From Thermoplasmatota archaeon (GTDB taxonomy: Archaea; Thermoplasmatota; E2; JACPAO01; JAHFTW01): a stretch of DNA of 9,816 bases. Positions 1 to 5,965 of this stretch are shown in pieces; positions within the stretch are counted from its first letter, which is position 1, and the number at the start of each line of letters is the position of its first letter. The notes under the pieces are model-generated. The model worked only from the letters and a program-made list of their open reading frames with translations, ran no database searches and was not told the DNA's origin. A program made the translations under genes and the position numbers. The stretch lies in assembly GCA_028289805.1 (NCBI GenBank), contig JANQNI010000342.1:1-9816 (forward strand). The letters are read 5' to 3'.

Positions 1-788
1 ATGACGGCCAGGACGAAGCCGCGCAGGGGCAGGAACGTCCCGTGGGGCGGCAGCGCCAGGATGCGGGGGTCGATGCCGAGCACGGGCTCGAAGCGCACCC
101 CGTCCGCGACGCCGGCGGCGTACCCCTCGGTGAAGATGCGCAGGAACGCGGTGCGCGCCCGGAGGTCGCCCAGCAGGTCCCCGAAGTCGAGGCCCGTCAG
201 GGCGCCGAGGGTGGTGCTGCTGGCGTTGATGAGGAGCTTCGTCCACTGCACGCCGCGCATGTTGTTGTGCACGCGCGTGGGCGCCACCGTGGACAGTGCC
301 CGGGCCACGGGGTGCGGGTCCGGGACGACCATGCGGTGGTCCGGCCAGGGGCCCACCACCAGTTCCCCGACGCCGGTCTGTCGGCTGACGCCGGTGTCCT
401 CCAGGGTGGCGGGGAACGCGACGGTGCAGGCGAGCAGCCGGTCCGGCACCAGGGCCGCCAGCCGGTCGCCCTGGAGGCCGTTGAGGAGGCTCACGACGAC
501 GCCGGCGGGGGCGAGGGTCGGAAGCCACGCCGCGAGCGCGTCCTCGGCGGCGTCGATCTTGGTGGCGAGCACCAGCGCGTCGAAGGGCGCTTCGGCGTCC
601 TTGGCGCGGCCCACGGCGGGCACGTCCGCCGCGACCTCGGTGCCGTCGGGGGCGACGGCGGTGAGGCGGCCGTGTTCGGCGGCCCGCGCGCGGTCGCGGC
701 AGGCGAGCACGACGTCGTGGCCGGCGTGGGCGAGTCGGGCGGCGAAGCAGACGCCGAGGGCGCCGGGGCCGACGACCAGGATGCGCAC
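1..788 (-). CDS. panE: 2-dehydropantoate 2-reductase family protein (PanE/ApbA), 3' end cut by window edge
   Basis: Likely NADPH-dependent reduction of ketopantoate to pantoate, a cytoplasmic step toward coenzyme A. 262 codons are visible; the family usually has about 300 residues, so the C-terminus lies beyond the left edge. The protein opens with a Rossmann loop, VRILVVGPGALG, with glycines at residues 7, 9 and 12. An asparagine turn NGLQ lies at 103-106. The conserved WTKLLINA stretch at 182-189 provides Lys184 and Asn188, which correspond to the catalytic Lys and Asn of PanE. The GTG at 786-788 is chosen because it puts the Rossmann strand at residue 2; no good ribosome binding site precedes it and the frame stays open upstream. 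The gene is divergent from mcm. Other members of this superfamily reduce different 2-oxo acids, so the fold is safer than the exact substrate. Confidence 0.85.
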   Translation of the reverse strand, partial: MRILVVGPGALGVCFAARLAHAGHDVVLACRDRARAAEHGRLTAVAPDGTEVAADVPAVGRAKDAEAPFDALVLATKIDAAEDALAAWLPTLAPAGVVVSLLNGLQGDRLAALVPDRLLACTVAFPATLEDTGVSRQTGVGELVVGPWPDHRMVVPDPHPVARALSTVAPTRVHNNMRGVQWTKLLINASSTTLGALTGLDFGDLLGDLRARTAFLRIFTEGYAAGVADGVRFEPVLGIDPRILALPPHGTFLPLRGFVLAV

Positions 789-815
789 GAGGTCACGCAG
801 GCCGGCGGGCGCTGA

Positions 816-852
816 TGCCGGTTTCGCTTCGGCGCGGAGGTCGAGACCGGCA
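816..852. repeat. 11-bp imperfect inverted repeat beside the first ORB-like element
   Basis: TGCCGGTTTCG at 816-826 pairs with CGAGACCGGCA at 842-852, with one mismatch and a 15-nt spacer. It ends 3 bp before the first ORB-like element. It could be a protein-binding dyad, part of the origin, or a hairpin in the leader of the minus-strand panE-like gene. The role is unknown. Confidence 0.4.
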
Positions 853-855
853 CAT

Positions 856-876
856 CCCCTTCGTTTCCACTGGAAC
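856..876 (-). promoter_or_regulatory. Origin recognition box-like element 1
   Basis: Read on the minus strand the element is TTCCAGTGGAAACGAAGGGG preceded by G. It has the layout I recall for archaeal Orc1/Cdc6 boxes: a short dyad (TTCCA/TGGAA) followed by AAC-GAA and a G string. The match is near-perfect over about 20 bases. The G string faces the panE-like gene. Binding by Orc1/Cdc6 is inferred from similarity only. Confidence 0.7.
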
Positions 877-895
877 CTTCCCCTGGGGCGCTCGA

Positions 896-916
896 CCCCT
901 TGGTTTCCTGTGGAGC
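896..916 (-). promoter_or_regulatory. Origin recognition box-like element 2
   Basis: The minus strand reads CTCCACAGGAAACCAAGGGG preceded by G. It matches element 1 at 17 of 21 positions, in the same orientation, with its start exactly 40 bp away (about four helical turns, so the same DNA face). The GGAAAC core and AAGGGG string are kept while the dyad half is degenerate. A second correctly spaced copy makes chance unlikely. Confidence 0.65.
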
Positions 917-989
917 CCCGCCGTCTCCGGGGCGGACCCGTGCGCCCCTTCTTGTGAACCTTCATAGCCTGGGTGCGGTTGGGACGGCT

Positions 990-1033
990 TCCCTGCGGCG
1001 CGGGCCGGGTGGTCCCCGCATCGCACGCAGGGA
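990..1033. repeat. Nested inverted repeat upstream of mcm
   Basis: TCCCTGCG (990-997) is perfectly complementary to CGCAGGGA (1026-1033). Inside it, GCGGG (1000-1004) pairs with CCCGC (1015-1019). Together they form a 13-bp stem with one internal loop. If transcribed it would fold in the 5' leader of mcm. As DNA it may be a binding site or cruciform near the candidate origin. GC-rich DNA forms such stems often, so confidence is limited. Confidence 0.35.
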
Positions 1034-1103
1034 CAGGCGCAGACGACCCAGCGCAGGCTAGGTCGAGTGCCTTCACTGACCTCTCTGGGGCAGGGGAATC
1101 AAC

Positions 1104-1111
1104 GAGGGGAG
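1104..1111 (+). promoter_or_regulatory. Ribosome binding site of mcm
   Basis: GAGGGGAG ends 8 nt before the ATG at 1120. It decides the start of mcm at 1120 over the upstream in-frame GTG at 973, which would add 49 residues unlike any MCM N-terminus I know. Confidence 0.6.
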
Positions 1112-1119
1112 ACTACGGG

Positions 1120-3231
1120 ATGCAGGAGATGCAGACGTTCGCCGTCCAGGACAGCCAGCTCGCCGCCAAGTGGGACGGCTTCCTGCAAGACTACTGCAAG
1201 CACCAGGTCCAGCAGGCCGCCCTGGACTACCCCGAGGTCCGCAGCGTCGAGGTGCAGTTCAACGACATCCAGCTGCGCGACCCCGAGCTGGCCGACTACA
1301 TCCTCCAGCGCCCCCGCCACTCCATGCGCGTCGGCACCACCACCCTCTACCAGGTCGACGTGACGGTGGAGCCCAAGCCCCGCCTCTCCCTGCGCATCAC
1401 GGGCCTCCCCGAGAGCTGCCGCATCATCCCGCGCCAGCTCCGGGCCGAGCACCTGGGCCGCTTCCTCGCCGTCGAGGGCCTCGTCAAGAAGGTCACGGAG
1501 GTGCGCCCCATGATGCTGGAGGCCGCATTCGAGTGCAAGGCGTGCGGCAACCTGGTCCACGTCTTCCAGGACGAGGAGATGCTGCAGGAGCCGGTCCAGT
1601 GCGACAACTGCGAGCGACAGACCTCCTGGCGCATCAAGGAGGAGATGAGCCGCTTCGTCGACCACCAGAAGGTCGAGATCCAGGAGTCCCCCGAGGGGCT
1701 GCGCGGCGGTTCCCAGCCAGAGCGCCTCACCATCCACCTGCGCGAGGACCTCGTGCACCAGGTGGCCCCCGGCGACCGCATCCGCATGAACGGCGTGCTG
1801 GTCACCGAGGCGCGCCGCCAGGGCAGCCAGAAGAAGACCGAGTTCAACAAGGTCCTGGAGTCCGTCAGCGTCGAACACCAGGAGAAGGCGTTCCAGGAAA
1901 TCGTCCTCTCGGAGGAGGACGAGCAGTGGATCCAGGAGATGAGCGAGGACCCCACCGTCTACGACCGGTTCCGCCGCAGCTTCGCCCCCACCATCTTCGG
2001 CCACGAGATGGAGAAGGACGCGCTCATCATGACGCTCTTTGGCGGCGTGGCCAAGCACTACAAGGACGGCAGCCGCAACCGTGGCGACATCCACGTCCTG
2101 ATGGTGGGTGACCCCGGTGTGGCAAAGTCGCAACTCATCCGGTACCTCTCGAAGCTTGCCCCCCGCGCCGTCTTCACGAGCGGCAAGAGCGCCAGCGCCG
2201 CCGGCCTGACGGCCGCCGCCGTCAAGGACGAGTTCGGAGAGGGCCAGTGGACCCTCGAAGCCGGTGCCCTCGTCATGGCCGACCAGGGCATCGCCTGCAT
2301 CGACGAGCTGGACAAGATGTCCAGCCAGGACCAGAGCAGCATGCACCAGGCGATGGAGCAGCAGGAGATCAGCATCGCCAAGGCGGGCATCAGTGCCACC
2401 CTCAAGTCGCGCTGCGCCGTCGTGGGCGCCGCCAACCCGAAGCTGGGCCGGTTCGACGAGTACGAGCCCATCCACGCCCAGATCAACATGCCCCCCGCCC
2501 TCCTGAGCCGCTTCGACCTCATCTTCTCGCTCCTGGACAAGCCCACCCGCGACAAGGACAGCCGCCTCGCCGGCCACATCCTGCGCACCCACCAGGCCGG
2601 TGAGGTCCGCGAGCACCGCATGGCCAACCCCCTGGGCGCCTACAGCCTCGACGACGAGGAGGCGCTCATGAAGAAGGCGGAGCCGGAGATCTCCGCCGAC
2701 CTGTTTCGCAAGTACGTCGCCTACGCCAAGCGCCACGTCTTCCCCGTCCTCACGGACGAGGCGTTGGAGCGCATCCAGGAGTACTACGTGGACCTGCGCA
2801 ACAGCGGCGACGGCAGCCTCCCCTTCACGGCGCGACAACTGGAGGCGTTCGTGCGCCTCTCGGAGGCCAGCGCCCGCATCCGCCTCAGCCAGGAGGCCAC
2901 CATCGACGACGCCGAGCGCGCCATCCGCATCGTGGAGTACTACCTCCAGAGCGTCGGCGTGGACCGGGAGACGGGCAAGTTCGACATCGACGTCATCGCC
3001 ACCGGCGTCAGCCACTCCCAGCACGACCGCGTCCGCTCCATGCAGGAGATCGTCCGCAGCCTCGCCAAGCAGTCCGAGAAGGGCTACGCCCGCGAGGAGG
3101 ACATCATGGAGGAGGCGGAGCGCCAGGGCATCCCGACGGCGGAGGCCCGCAAGAGCCTGGAGACGCTCAAGCGCAACAACAGCGTCTACGCCAAGGGCGG
3201 CAGTGGCACCTACGCCCCCCTCAACCCATAG
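1120..3231 (+). CDS. mcm: Replicative DNA helicase MCM (minichromosome maintenance protein)
   Basis: A 703-residue protein, normal length for archaeal MCM, which forms a hexameric ATP-driven 3'-5' helicase at the replication fork. Order of parts: N-terminal domain about 1-110; zinc ribbon with C139, C142, C161 and C164; OB-fold and beta-hairpin region to about 255; AAA+ core from about 280. Walker A is GDPGVAKS (330-337), Walker B IACIDELDK (391-399, acidic D395/E396), sensor 1 AANP with N439, arginine finger LLSRFD with R464, and sensor 2 region FTARQLEAF with R572. A C-terminal winged-helix region spans about 635-700. The AAA+ core is uninterrupted, so no intein is present. It heads a likely operon with DUF424 and nmd3 (32-nt gap to the next gene) and follows the ORB-like elements, which suggests initiator control of its expression (inference). 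Confidence 0.97.
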   Translation: MQEMQTFAVQDSQLAAKWDGFLQDYCKHQVQQAALDYPEVRSVEVQFNDIQLRDPELADYILQRPRHSMRVGTTTLYQVDVTVEPKPRLSLRITGLPESCRIIPRQLRAEHLGRFLAVEGLVKKVTEVRPMMLEAAFECKACGNLVHVFQDEEMLQEPVQCDNCERQTSWRIKEEMSRFVDHQKVEIQESPEGLRGGSQPERLTIHLREDLVHQVAPGDRIRMNGVLVTEARRQGSQKKTEFNKVLESVSVEHQEKAFQEIVLSEEDEQWIQEMSEDPTVYDRFRRSFAPTIFGHEMEKDALIMTLFGGVAKHYKDGSRNRGDIHVLMVGDPGVAKSQLIRYLSKLAPRAVFTSGKSASAAGLTAAAVKDEFGEGQWTLEAGALVMADQGIACIDELDKMSSQDQSSMHQAMEQQEISIAKAGISATLKSRCAVVGAANPKLGRFDEYEPIHAQINMPPALLSRFDLIFSLLDKPTRDKDSRLAGHILRTHQAGEVREHRMANPLGAYSLDDEEALMKKAEPEISADLFRKYVAYAKRHVFPVLTDEALERIQEYYVDLRNSGDGSLPFTARQLEAFVRLSEASARIRLSQEATIDDAERAIRIVEYYLQSVGVDRETGKFDIDVIATGVSHSQHDRVRSMQEIVRSLAKQSEKGYAREEDIMEEAERQGIPTAEARKSLETLKRNNSVYAKGGSGTYAPLNP

Positions 3232-3263
3232 CTCCATCTAGGAGGCTCAAGTCGCGCGCCCTG

Positions 3264-3563
3264 ATGTTCGCCGTCCGCAACTACCAGCAGGGCGTGCAGC
3301 GCCTCTGCGCCGCGTGCGACGAGGACCTCCTGGACCGCTCCTACAGCGAGGGCGCACTGCGCCTCGACGTGACGGCGTCCTTCTACGACGGCATGCGCGT
3401 GGGGGCGGACGAACTGCGGGCGTTCCTGCGCCAGTGCACCATCGCCAACCTGGTCGGAGAGGGCGCCGTGGGCGTCGCCGTGGAGTTGGGCATCGTGGAC
3501 GAGCGCAACGTCAAGACCGTCGAGGGCGTGCCCCACGCCCAGTTCATGCTGCTGATGGAGTGA
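3264..3563 (+). CDS. DUF424 family archaeal protein
   Basis: A 99-residue protein that I recognise as DUF424, a small archaeal family of unknown function. Telling parts are ACDEDLLDRSYSEG (17-30), the SFYDG turn (39-43), the TIANLVGE segment (59-66) and the VEGVPHAQFML ending (86-96). No membrane segment or signal peptide is visible. ATG 3264 is the only plausible start in frame. The best Shine-Dalgarno, GGAGG at 3241-3245, lies 18 nt upstream, which is unusually far, so translation may partly depend on re-initiation after mcm. The stop is separated from nmd3 by only 3 nt, so the two are almost surely cotranscribed and possibly translationally coupled. The association with NMD3 hints at ribosome maturation or quality control, but that is inference. 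Confidence 0.88.
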   Translation: MFAVRNYQQGVQRLCAACDEDLLDRSYSEGALRLDVTASFYDGMRVGADELRAFLRQCTIANLVGEGAVGVAVELGIVDERNVKTVEGVPHAQFMLLME

Positions 3564-3566
3564 GCC

Positions 3567-4625
3567 ATGATCTGCGTGGAGTGCGGTTCGGACGTGGAGC
3601 ATCTCATCGGGGGCTCCTGCGCGGCGTGCTTCGTGCGGGCGACGCCGCTGCTGTCCGTGCCCGACGTGGTGCGCATCGAGCTGTGCGCCCACTGCGGGGC
3701 CCGCAAGTCCGGCGCGCACTGGCACGACCCCGGCGACGCCCCGGAGGAGTGGGTGCGCGACGAGACCGTCCGGGACTCCGTGGGCGTCCACGAGCGCGTG
3801 GACAACCCCGTTCTGGAGACGGACGAGCGGCAACTGGACGAGCGCACGTTCCACTACGCCATCGAACTCCACGGCACCGGCGACGGCGTCCCGCTCTCGG
3901 AGTCGGCCGAGGCACAACTGCGGCGCACCAAGAGCGTCTGCGACCGGTGCAGCCGCCTTGCGGGGGGCTACTACGCCGCCATCATCCAACTGCGCGCCAC
4001 CGAGCGCGACGTGCGCCCCGACGAGTCGGAGCGCGCCCACCGCATCGTCGCCACGGAGCTGGAGCGGCAACTGGAGGGCGGCAACCGCTTCGCCTTCCTG
4101 AGCAAGGACGGGTCGATGCACGGCGGCCACGACTACTACATCGGCGACATCGACGCCGCGCGCAACGTCTCGCGGCTCCTGAAGGACCGCCTCGGCGCCT
4201 CCATGCACGAGTCGGCCAAGCTGGTGGGCCGCCGCGAGGGGGAGGACGTGTACCGCATCACGTTCCTGGTGCGCATCCACGCCTTCAGCCCCGGCGACCT
4301 CGCCGTGGGCAAGGCGGACCACCGCCTGTTCAGCGTCGTCGCCGTCCACCAGGGCGGCAAGGTGGCCGTGCTGGACCTGGAGACCCACCGCCGCGACCGC
4401 GTCCACGAGGAGCGGCTCAAGCGGTTGGGGGGCCCGGAACTGCTCCAGGACGCGGTCCGCGTCAGCCGTGACGCATCAGGGGTGCAGGTCCTGGACCCCC
4501 AGAGCTACAAGACCGAGACCGTGCTGGTCCCGGTCGAGTACGACGACGAGGGGGAGACGGTGCCGGTGCTGCGCCACGAAGAACGGCTCTACTGGGCGCC
4601 ACGGCCGGGCGGGTGGATGAGTTGA
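3567..4625 (+). CDS. nmd3: NMD3 homolog, large-subunit ribosome biogenesis factor
   Basis: A 352-residue protein matching archaeal NMD3. In eukaryotes NMD3 binds the immature 60S subunit and serves as its nuclear export adaptor. Archaea have no nucleus, so a role in late 50S assembly or quality control is assumed. The N-terminus has paired zinc-binding cysteines: C3/C6 with C18/C21, then C40/C43 and C125/C128. The GGYYAAIIQLR stretch (133-143), FLSKDGSMHGGHDYYIGD and the later RITFLVRIHAFSPGD segment are typical of the family's central and OB-like parts. The protein ends near residue 352, without the long C-terminal signal region of the eukaryotic form. The ATG at 3567 follows the DUF424 stop by 3 nt. 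The stop lies just before an AT-rich promoter for the next gene. Confidence 0.93.
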   Translation: MICVECGSDVEHLIGGSCAACFVRATPLLSVPDVVRIELCAHCGARKSGAHWHDPGDAPEEWVRDETVRDSVGVHERVDNPVLETDERQLDERTFHYAIELHGTGDGVPLSESAEAQLRRTKSVCDRCSRLAGGYYAAIIQLRATERDVRPDESERAHRIVATELERQLEGGNRFAFLSKDGSMHGGHDYYIGDIDAARNVSRLLKDRLGASMHESAKLVGRREGEDVYRITFLVRIHAFSPGDLAVGKADHRLFSVVAVHQGGKVAVLDLETHRRDRVHEERLKRLGGPELLQDAVRVSRDASGVQVLDPQSYKTETVLVPVEYDDEGETVPVLRHEERLYWAPRPGGWMS

Positions 4626-4635
4626 CAAACAATTC

Positions 4636-4642
4636 TTAAATA
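4636..4642 (+). promoter_or_regulatory. Archaeal TATA box for the DUF6015-like gene
   Basis: TTAAATA sits in the most AT-rich stretch of the window (4622-4643), directly after the nmd3 stop. Transcription would be expected to start about 25 nt downstream, near 4662-4668, leaving a leader of roughly 35-40 nt before the ATG at 4703. Confidence 0.7.
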
Positions 4643-4692
4643 GGCGCTGAGTCAGAGGAAGAGGCGCGACCCCGGCGCAGCACGCGTCGGAC

Positions 4693-4698
4693 GGAGGG
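4693..4698 (+). promoter_or_regulatory. Ribosome binding site of the DUF6015-like gene
   Basis: GGAGGG is separated by 4 nt from the ATG at 4703. It is the strongest Shine-Dalgarno in the window and fixes the start. Confidence 0.7.
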
Positions 4699-4702
4699 AC
4701 AC

Positions 4703-5092
4703 ATGACACTAAGGATCCTAACCCTGGAAGACCTGGCCATGGCCGTCAGCAACCGCATCGGCATCCCCGAGGAGGACGCCGTGCGCGACGCCAACTTCGT
4801 CATGGACATCTTCGGCTTCGACGACCGCGTCATCGACAACGTCCTCGAGCCGGAGGACCGACAGCTGTTCTACATCCTGGAGGAGGAGGGCATGCTGACG
4901 ACGGAACGCGAGGAGACGACGCTCTACGACGGCCGCGAGTGGCGCACCCACTACTGGCTGTTCAAGAAGAACGCCGTCTTCGTCATGTCCGAGGAGGAGC
5001 GCGAGATCCGTCGCCGCCGCAAGGCCCGCCCCCAGGAGAGCGACGTCTACAACCAGCTCCCCGACGACATGTGGGCGTCCAGGCAGATCTGA
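4703..5092 (+). CDS. DUF6015-like small winged-helix-type protein
   Basis: A 129-residue acidic protein that I match from memory to DUF6015, which I associate with Thermoplasmata; the name needs a profile search. Visible parts: an N-terminal helical region (8-35, LEDLAMAVSNRIGIPEEDAV), a conserved-looking NFVMDIFGFDDRVIDNVLEPEDR block (31-53), then LFYILEEEGMLTTEREETTLYDGREWRTHYWL (55-86, quoted here as LFYILEEEGML plus TTLYDGREWRTHYW). The last part reads like a recognition helix followed by a two-strand wing. A basic RRRRK patch lies at 103-107, and the acidic/aromatic tail ends in DDMWASRQI. The layout suggests a DNA-binding regulator, but no function is established. It has its own TATA box and ribosome binding site and is probably monocistronic. 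Confidence 0.8.
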   Translation: MTLRILTLEDLAMAVSNRIGIPEEDAVRDANFVMDIFGFDDRVIDNVLEPEDRQLFYILEEEGMLTTEREETTLYDGREWRTHYWLFKKNAVFVMSEEEREIRRRRKARPQESDVYNQLPDDMWASRQI

Positions 5093-5186
5093 GGCGCGCA
5101 GCGACGAAGACCAGACTGGACGGCCGCATCGGAGCGAGCCGCGCTTGCGTGGCTGGCGACCCCTGGGCTTCACGTCAGAACTGAAC

Positions 5187-5219
5187 CGGCTTCCGCCGAC
5201 CTTCCTCTCTTCTCCCCTT
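5187..5219 (+). terminator. Possible terminator: small hairpin plus pyrimidine tract
   Basis: A 4-bp stem CGGC/GCCG (5187-5190 and 5195-5198) with a TTCC loop is followed by a 20-nt all-pyrimidine tract (5200-5219, mixed C and T). It lies between the convergent DUF6015-like gene and the PHP gene. Archaeal termination often uses T-rich tracts; this one is interrupted by C, so the call is weak. The remaining convergent gap (5093-5186) holds nothing else I recognise. Confidence 0.3.
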
Positions 5220-5233
5220 GTCTGCCGCAGCGC

Positions 5234-5965
5234 CTACGGCCTGCGTGCTTCCTGCCGATCGATGAACCTGCGCCGCAGGGGACCCGCCCACAGGCTCGCG
5301 GTGTGCCCGAGGACGCTGAGGCGCCGCAGGGGCGTCCCCTCGGCCCGGCACGCCCCACGGCGGATGGCGTCGAGCACGTCGTCGACGGAGCCGGGTGCGT
5401 CGTCCAGGACGGTGTAGGCGGCGCCCACGTCGTGCACCCAGTGGGCGTCGCTGCCGCCCAGGGGGCTGACGCCGAGTTCGCTGACGAGCTTGCGGGTGTT
5501 CTGCTGCACGAGGCGGCGCTCGCGGGCGTTGACGGCCTCGACGGCGAGGATCTGCCCCTCGTCCGTGTGGTGGTGCAGGGCGCGGGGGCCCATGCCGGAG
5601 AAGGAGCGCAGAGGGTGGGCGGGGACGGCGACGCCGCCCTGGTCCTCCACGTGCTCCCGCGTCTCGAGGTAGCCGAGGCCGCGCGGGACGTCCTCGCGCA
5701 CGCCGAGGGCGAGGATGTGTCCCTCGGCGCTGGTGACCTCGATGGCGGGGACGATGAGCAGGCCCGTCTTCTCCTGCGCCTCGCGGATGTGGGCGTGGCC
5801 GGCGACGGTGTCGTGGTCGGTGAGGCAGAAGCCGCCGAGGCCCGCCGCCTGGGCCGCCACGGCGAGGTCGAGGACGCTGCCGCGGGCGTCCTTGCTGTGG
5901 CGGGTGTGGACGTGGCAGTCGAGGCGGAACGCCGCGTCGGGGGGAGCCACGCGAAGGCGCCTCAC
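5234..5965 (-). CDS. PHP domain metal-dependent phosphoesterase
   Basis: A 243-residue protein of the PHP (polymerase and histidinol phosphatase) superfamily, which uses a cluster of metal ions to hydrolyse phosphoesters. Ligand motifs are in the right order: DCHVHTRHS with H18 and H20, LTDHDTVAGH with D50/H51, IEVTS with E76, VPAHP with H117, and GSDAHW with D173 and H175. The pattern is closest to the TrpH-like group, some members of which act on short nucleic acids or nucleotides; the substrate here is unknown. After about residue 205 there is a short basic tail (RRLSVLGHTASLWAGPLRRR). The start is GTG 5965, whose last two bases belong to the metG stop (GTGA overlap), implying translational coupling. 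A second GTG five codons later is an alternative. Confidence 0.9.
   Translation of the reverse strand: MRRLRVAPPDAAFRLDCHVHTRHSKDARGSVLDLAVAAQAAGLGGFCLTDHDTVAGHAHIREAQEKTGLLIVPAIEVTSAEGHILALGVREDVPRGLGYLETREHVEDQGGVAVPAHPLRSFSGMGPRALHHHTDEGQILAVEAVNARERRLVQQNTRKLVSELGVSPLGGSDAHWVHDVGAAYTVLDDAPGSVDDVLDAIRRGACRAEGTPLRRLSVLGHTASLWAGPLRRRFIDRQEARRP

Larger units (their letters stand above)
789..1119. other. Intergenic region with tandem ORB-like elements: candidate replication origin / mcm control region
   Basis: This 331-bp divergent gap is the longest non-coding stretch in the window. It contains an 11-bp imperfect inverted repeat (816-852), two origin-recognition-box-like elements (856-876 and 896-916), a shortened third copy (945-962), a nested stem-loop (990-1033) and a G-rich element beside the mcm ribosome binding site (1091-1111). 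Archaeal origins are typically intergenic clusters of such boxes near replication genes, and mcm is immediately adjacent. No strongly AT-rich unwinding element is seen; the least GC-rich part is around 949-968. No orc1/cdc6 gene is visible, so a role limited to initiator control of mcm transcription remains possible. Confidence 0.55.

Noticed and set aside
881..890. CCCCTGGGG near-palindrome between the two ORB-like elements
   Set aside because: Short and simple; such G/C palindromes are expected often at this base composition, and it does not match the ORB pattern.
973..1119. An upstream in-frame GTG at 973 that would extend MCM by 49 residues
   Set aside because: The extension does not resemble MCM N-termini, and a ribosome binding site sits right before the ATG at 1120, giving the normal family length of 703.
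2050..2560. Possible intein in MCM
   Set aside because: Archaeal MCM genes often carry inteins near the Walker A or later AAA+ motifs, but here Walker A, Walker B, sensor 1 and arginine finger are contiguous at normal spacing.
1099..3237. A very long open frame on the minus strand opposite mcm (about 712 codons), and others opposite metG/pfp
   Set aside because: High GC at third codon positions removes stops from antisense frames. Their translations are Ala/Gly/Val/Leu- or Arg/Pro-rich with no motifs, while the opposite strand encodes well-conserved proteins.
5093..5233. tRNA or small guide RNA in the convergent gap
   Set aside because: No T-loop GTTCGAATC-like sequence, no acceptor stem pairing and no complete C/D box set was found. 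CTGA at 5181-5184 has no paired C box.
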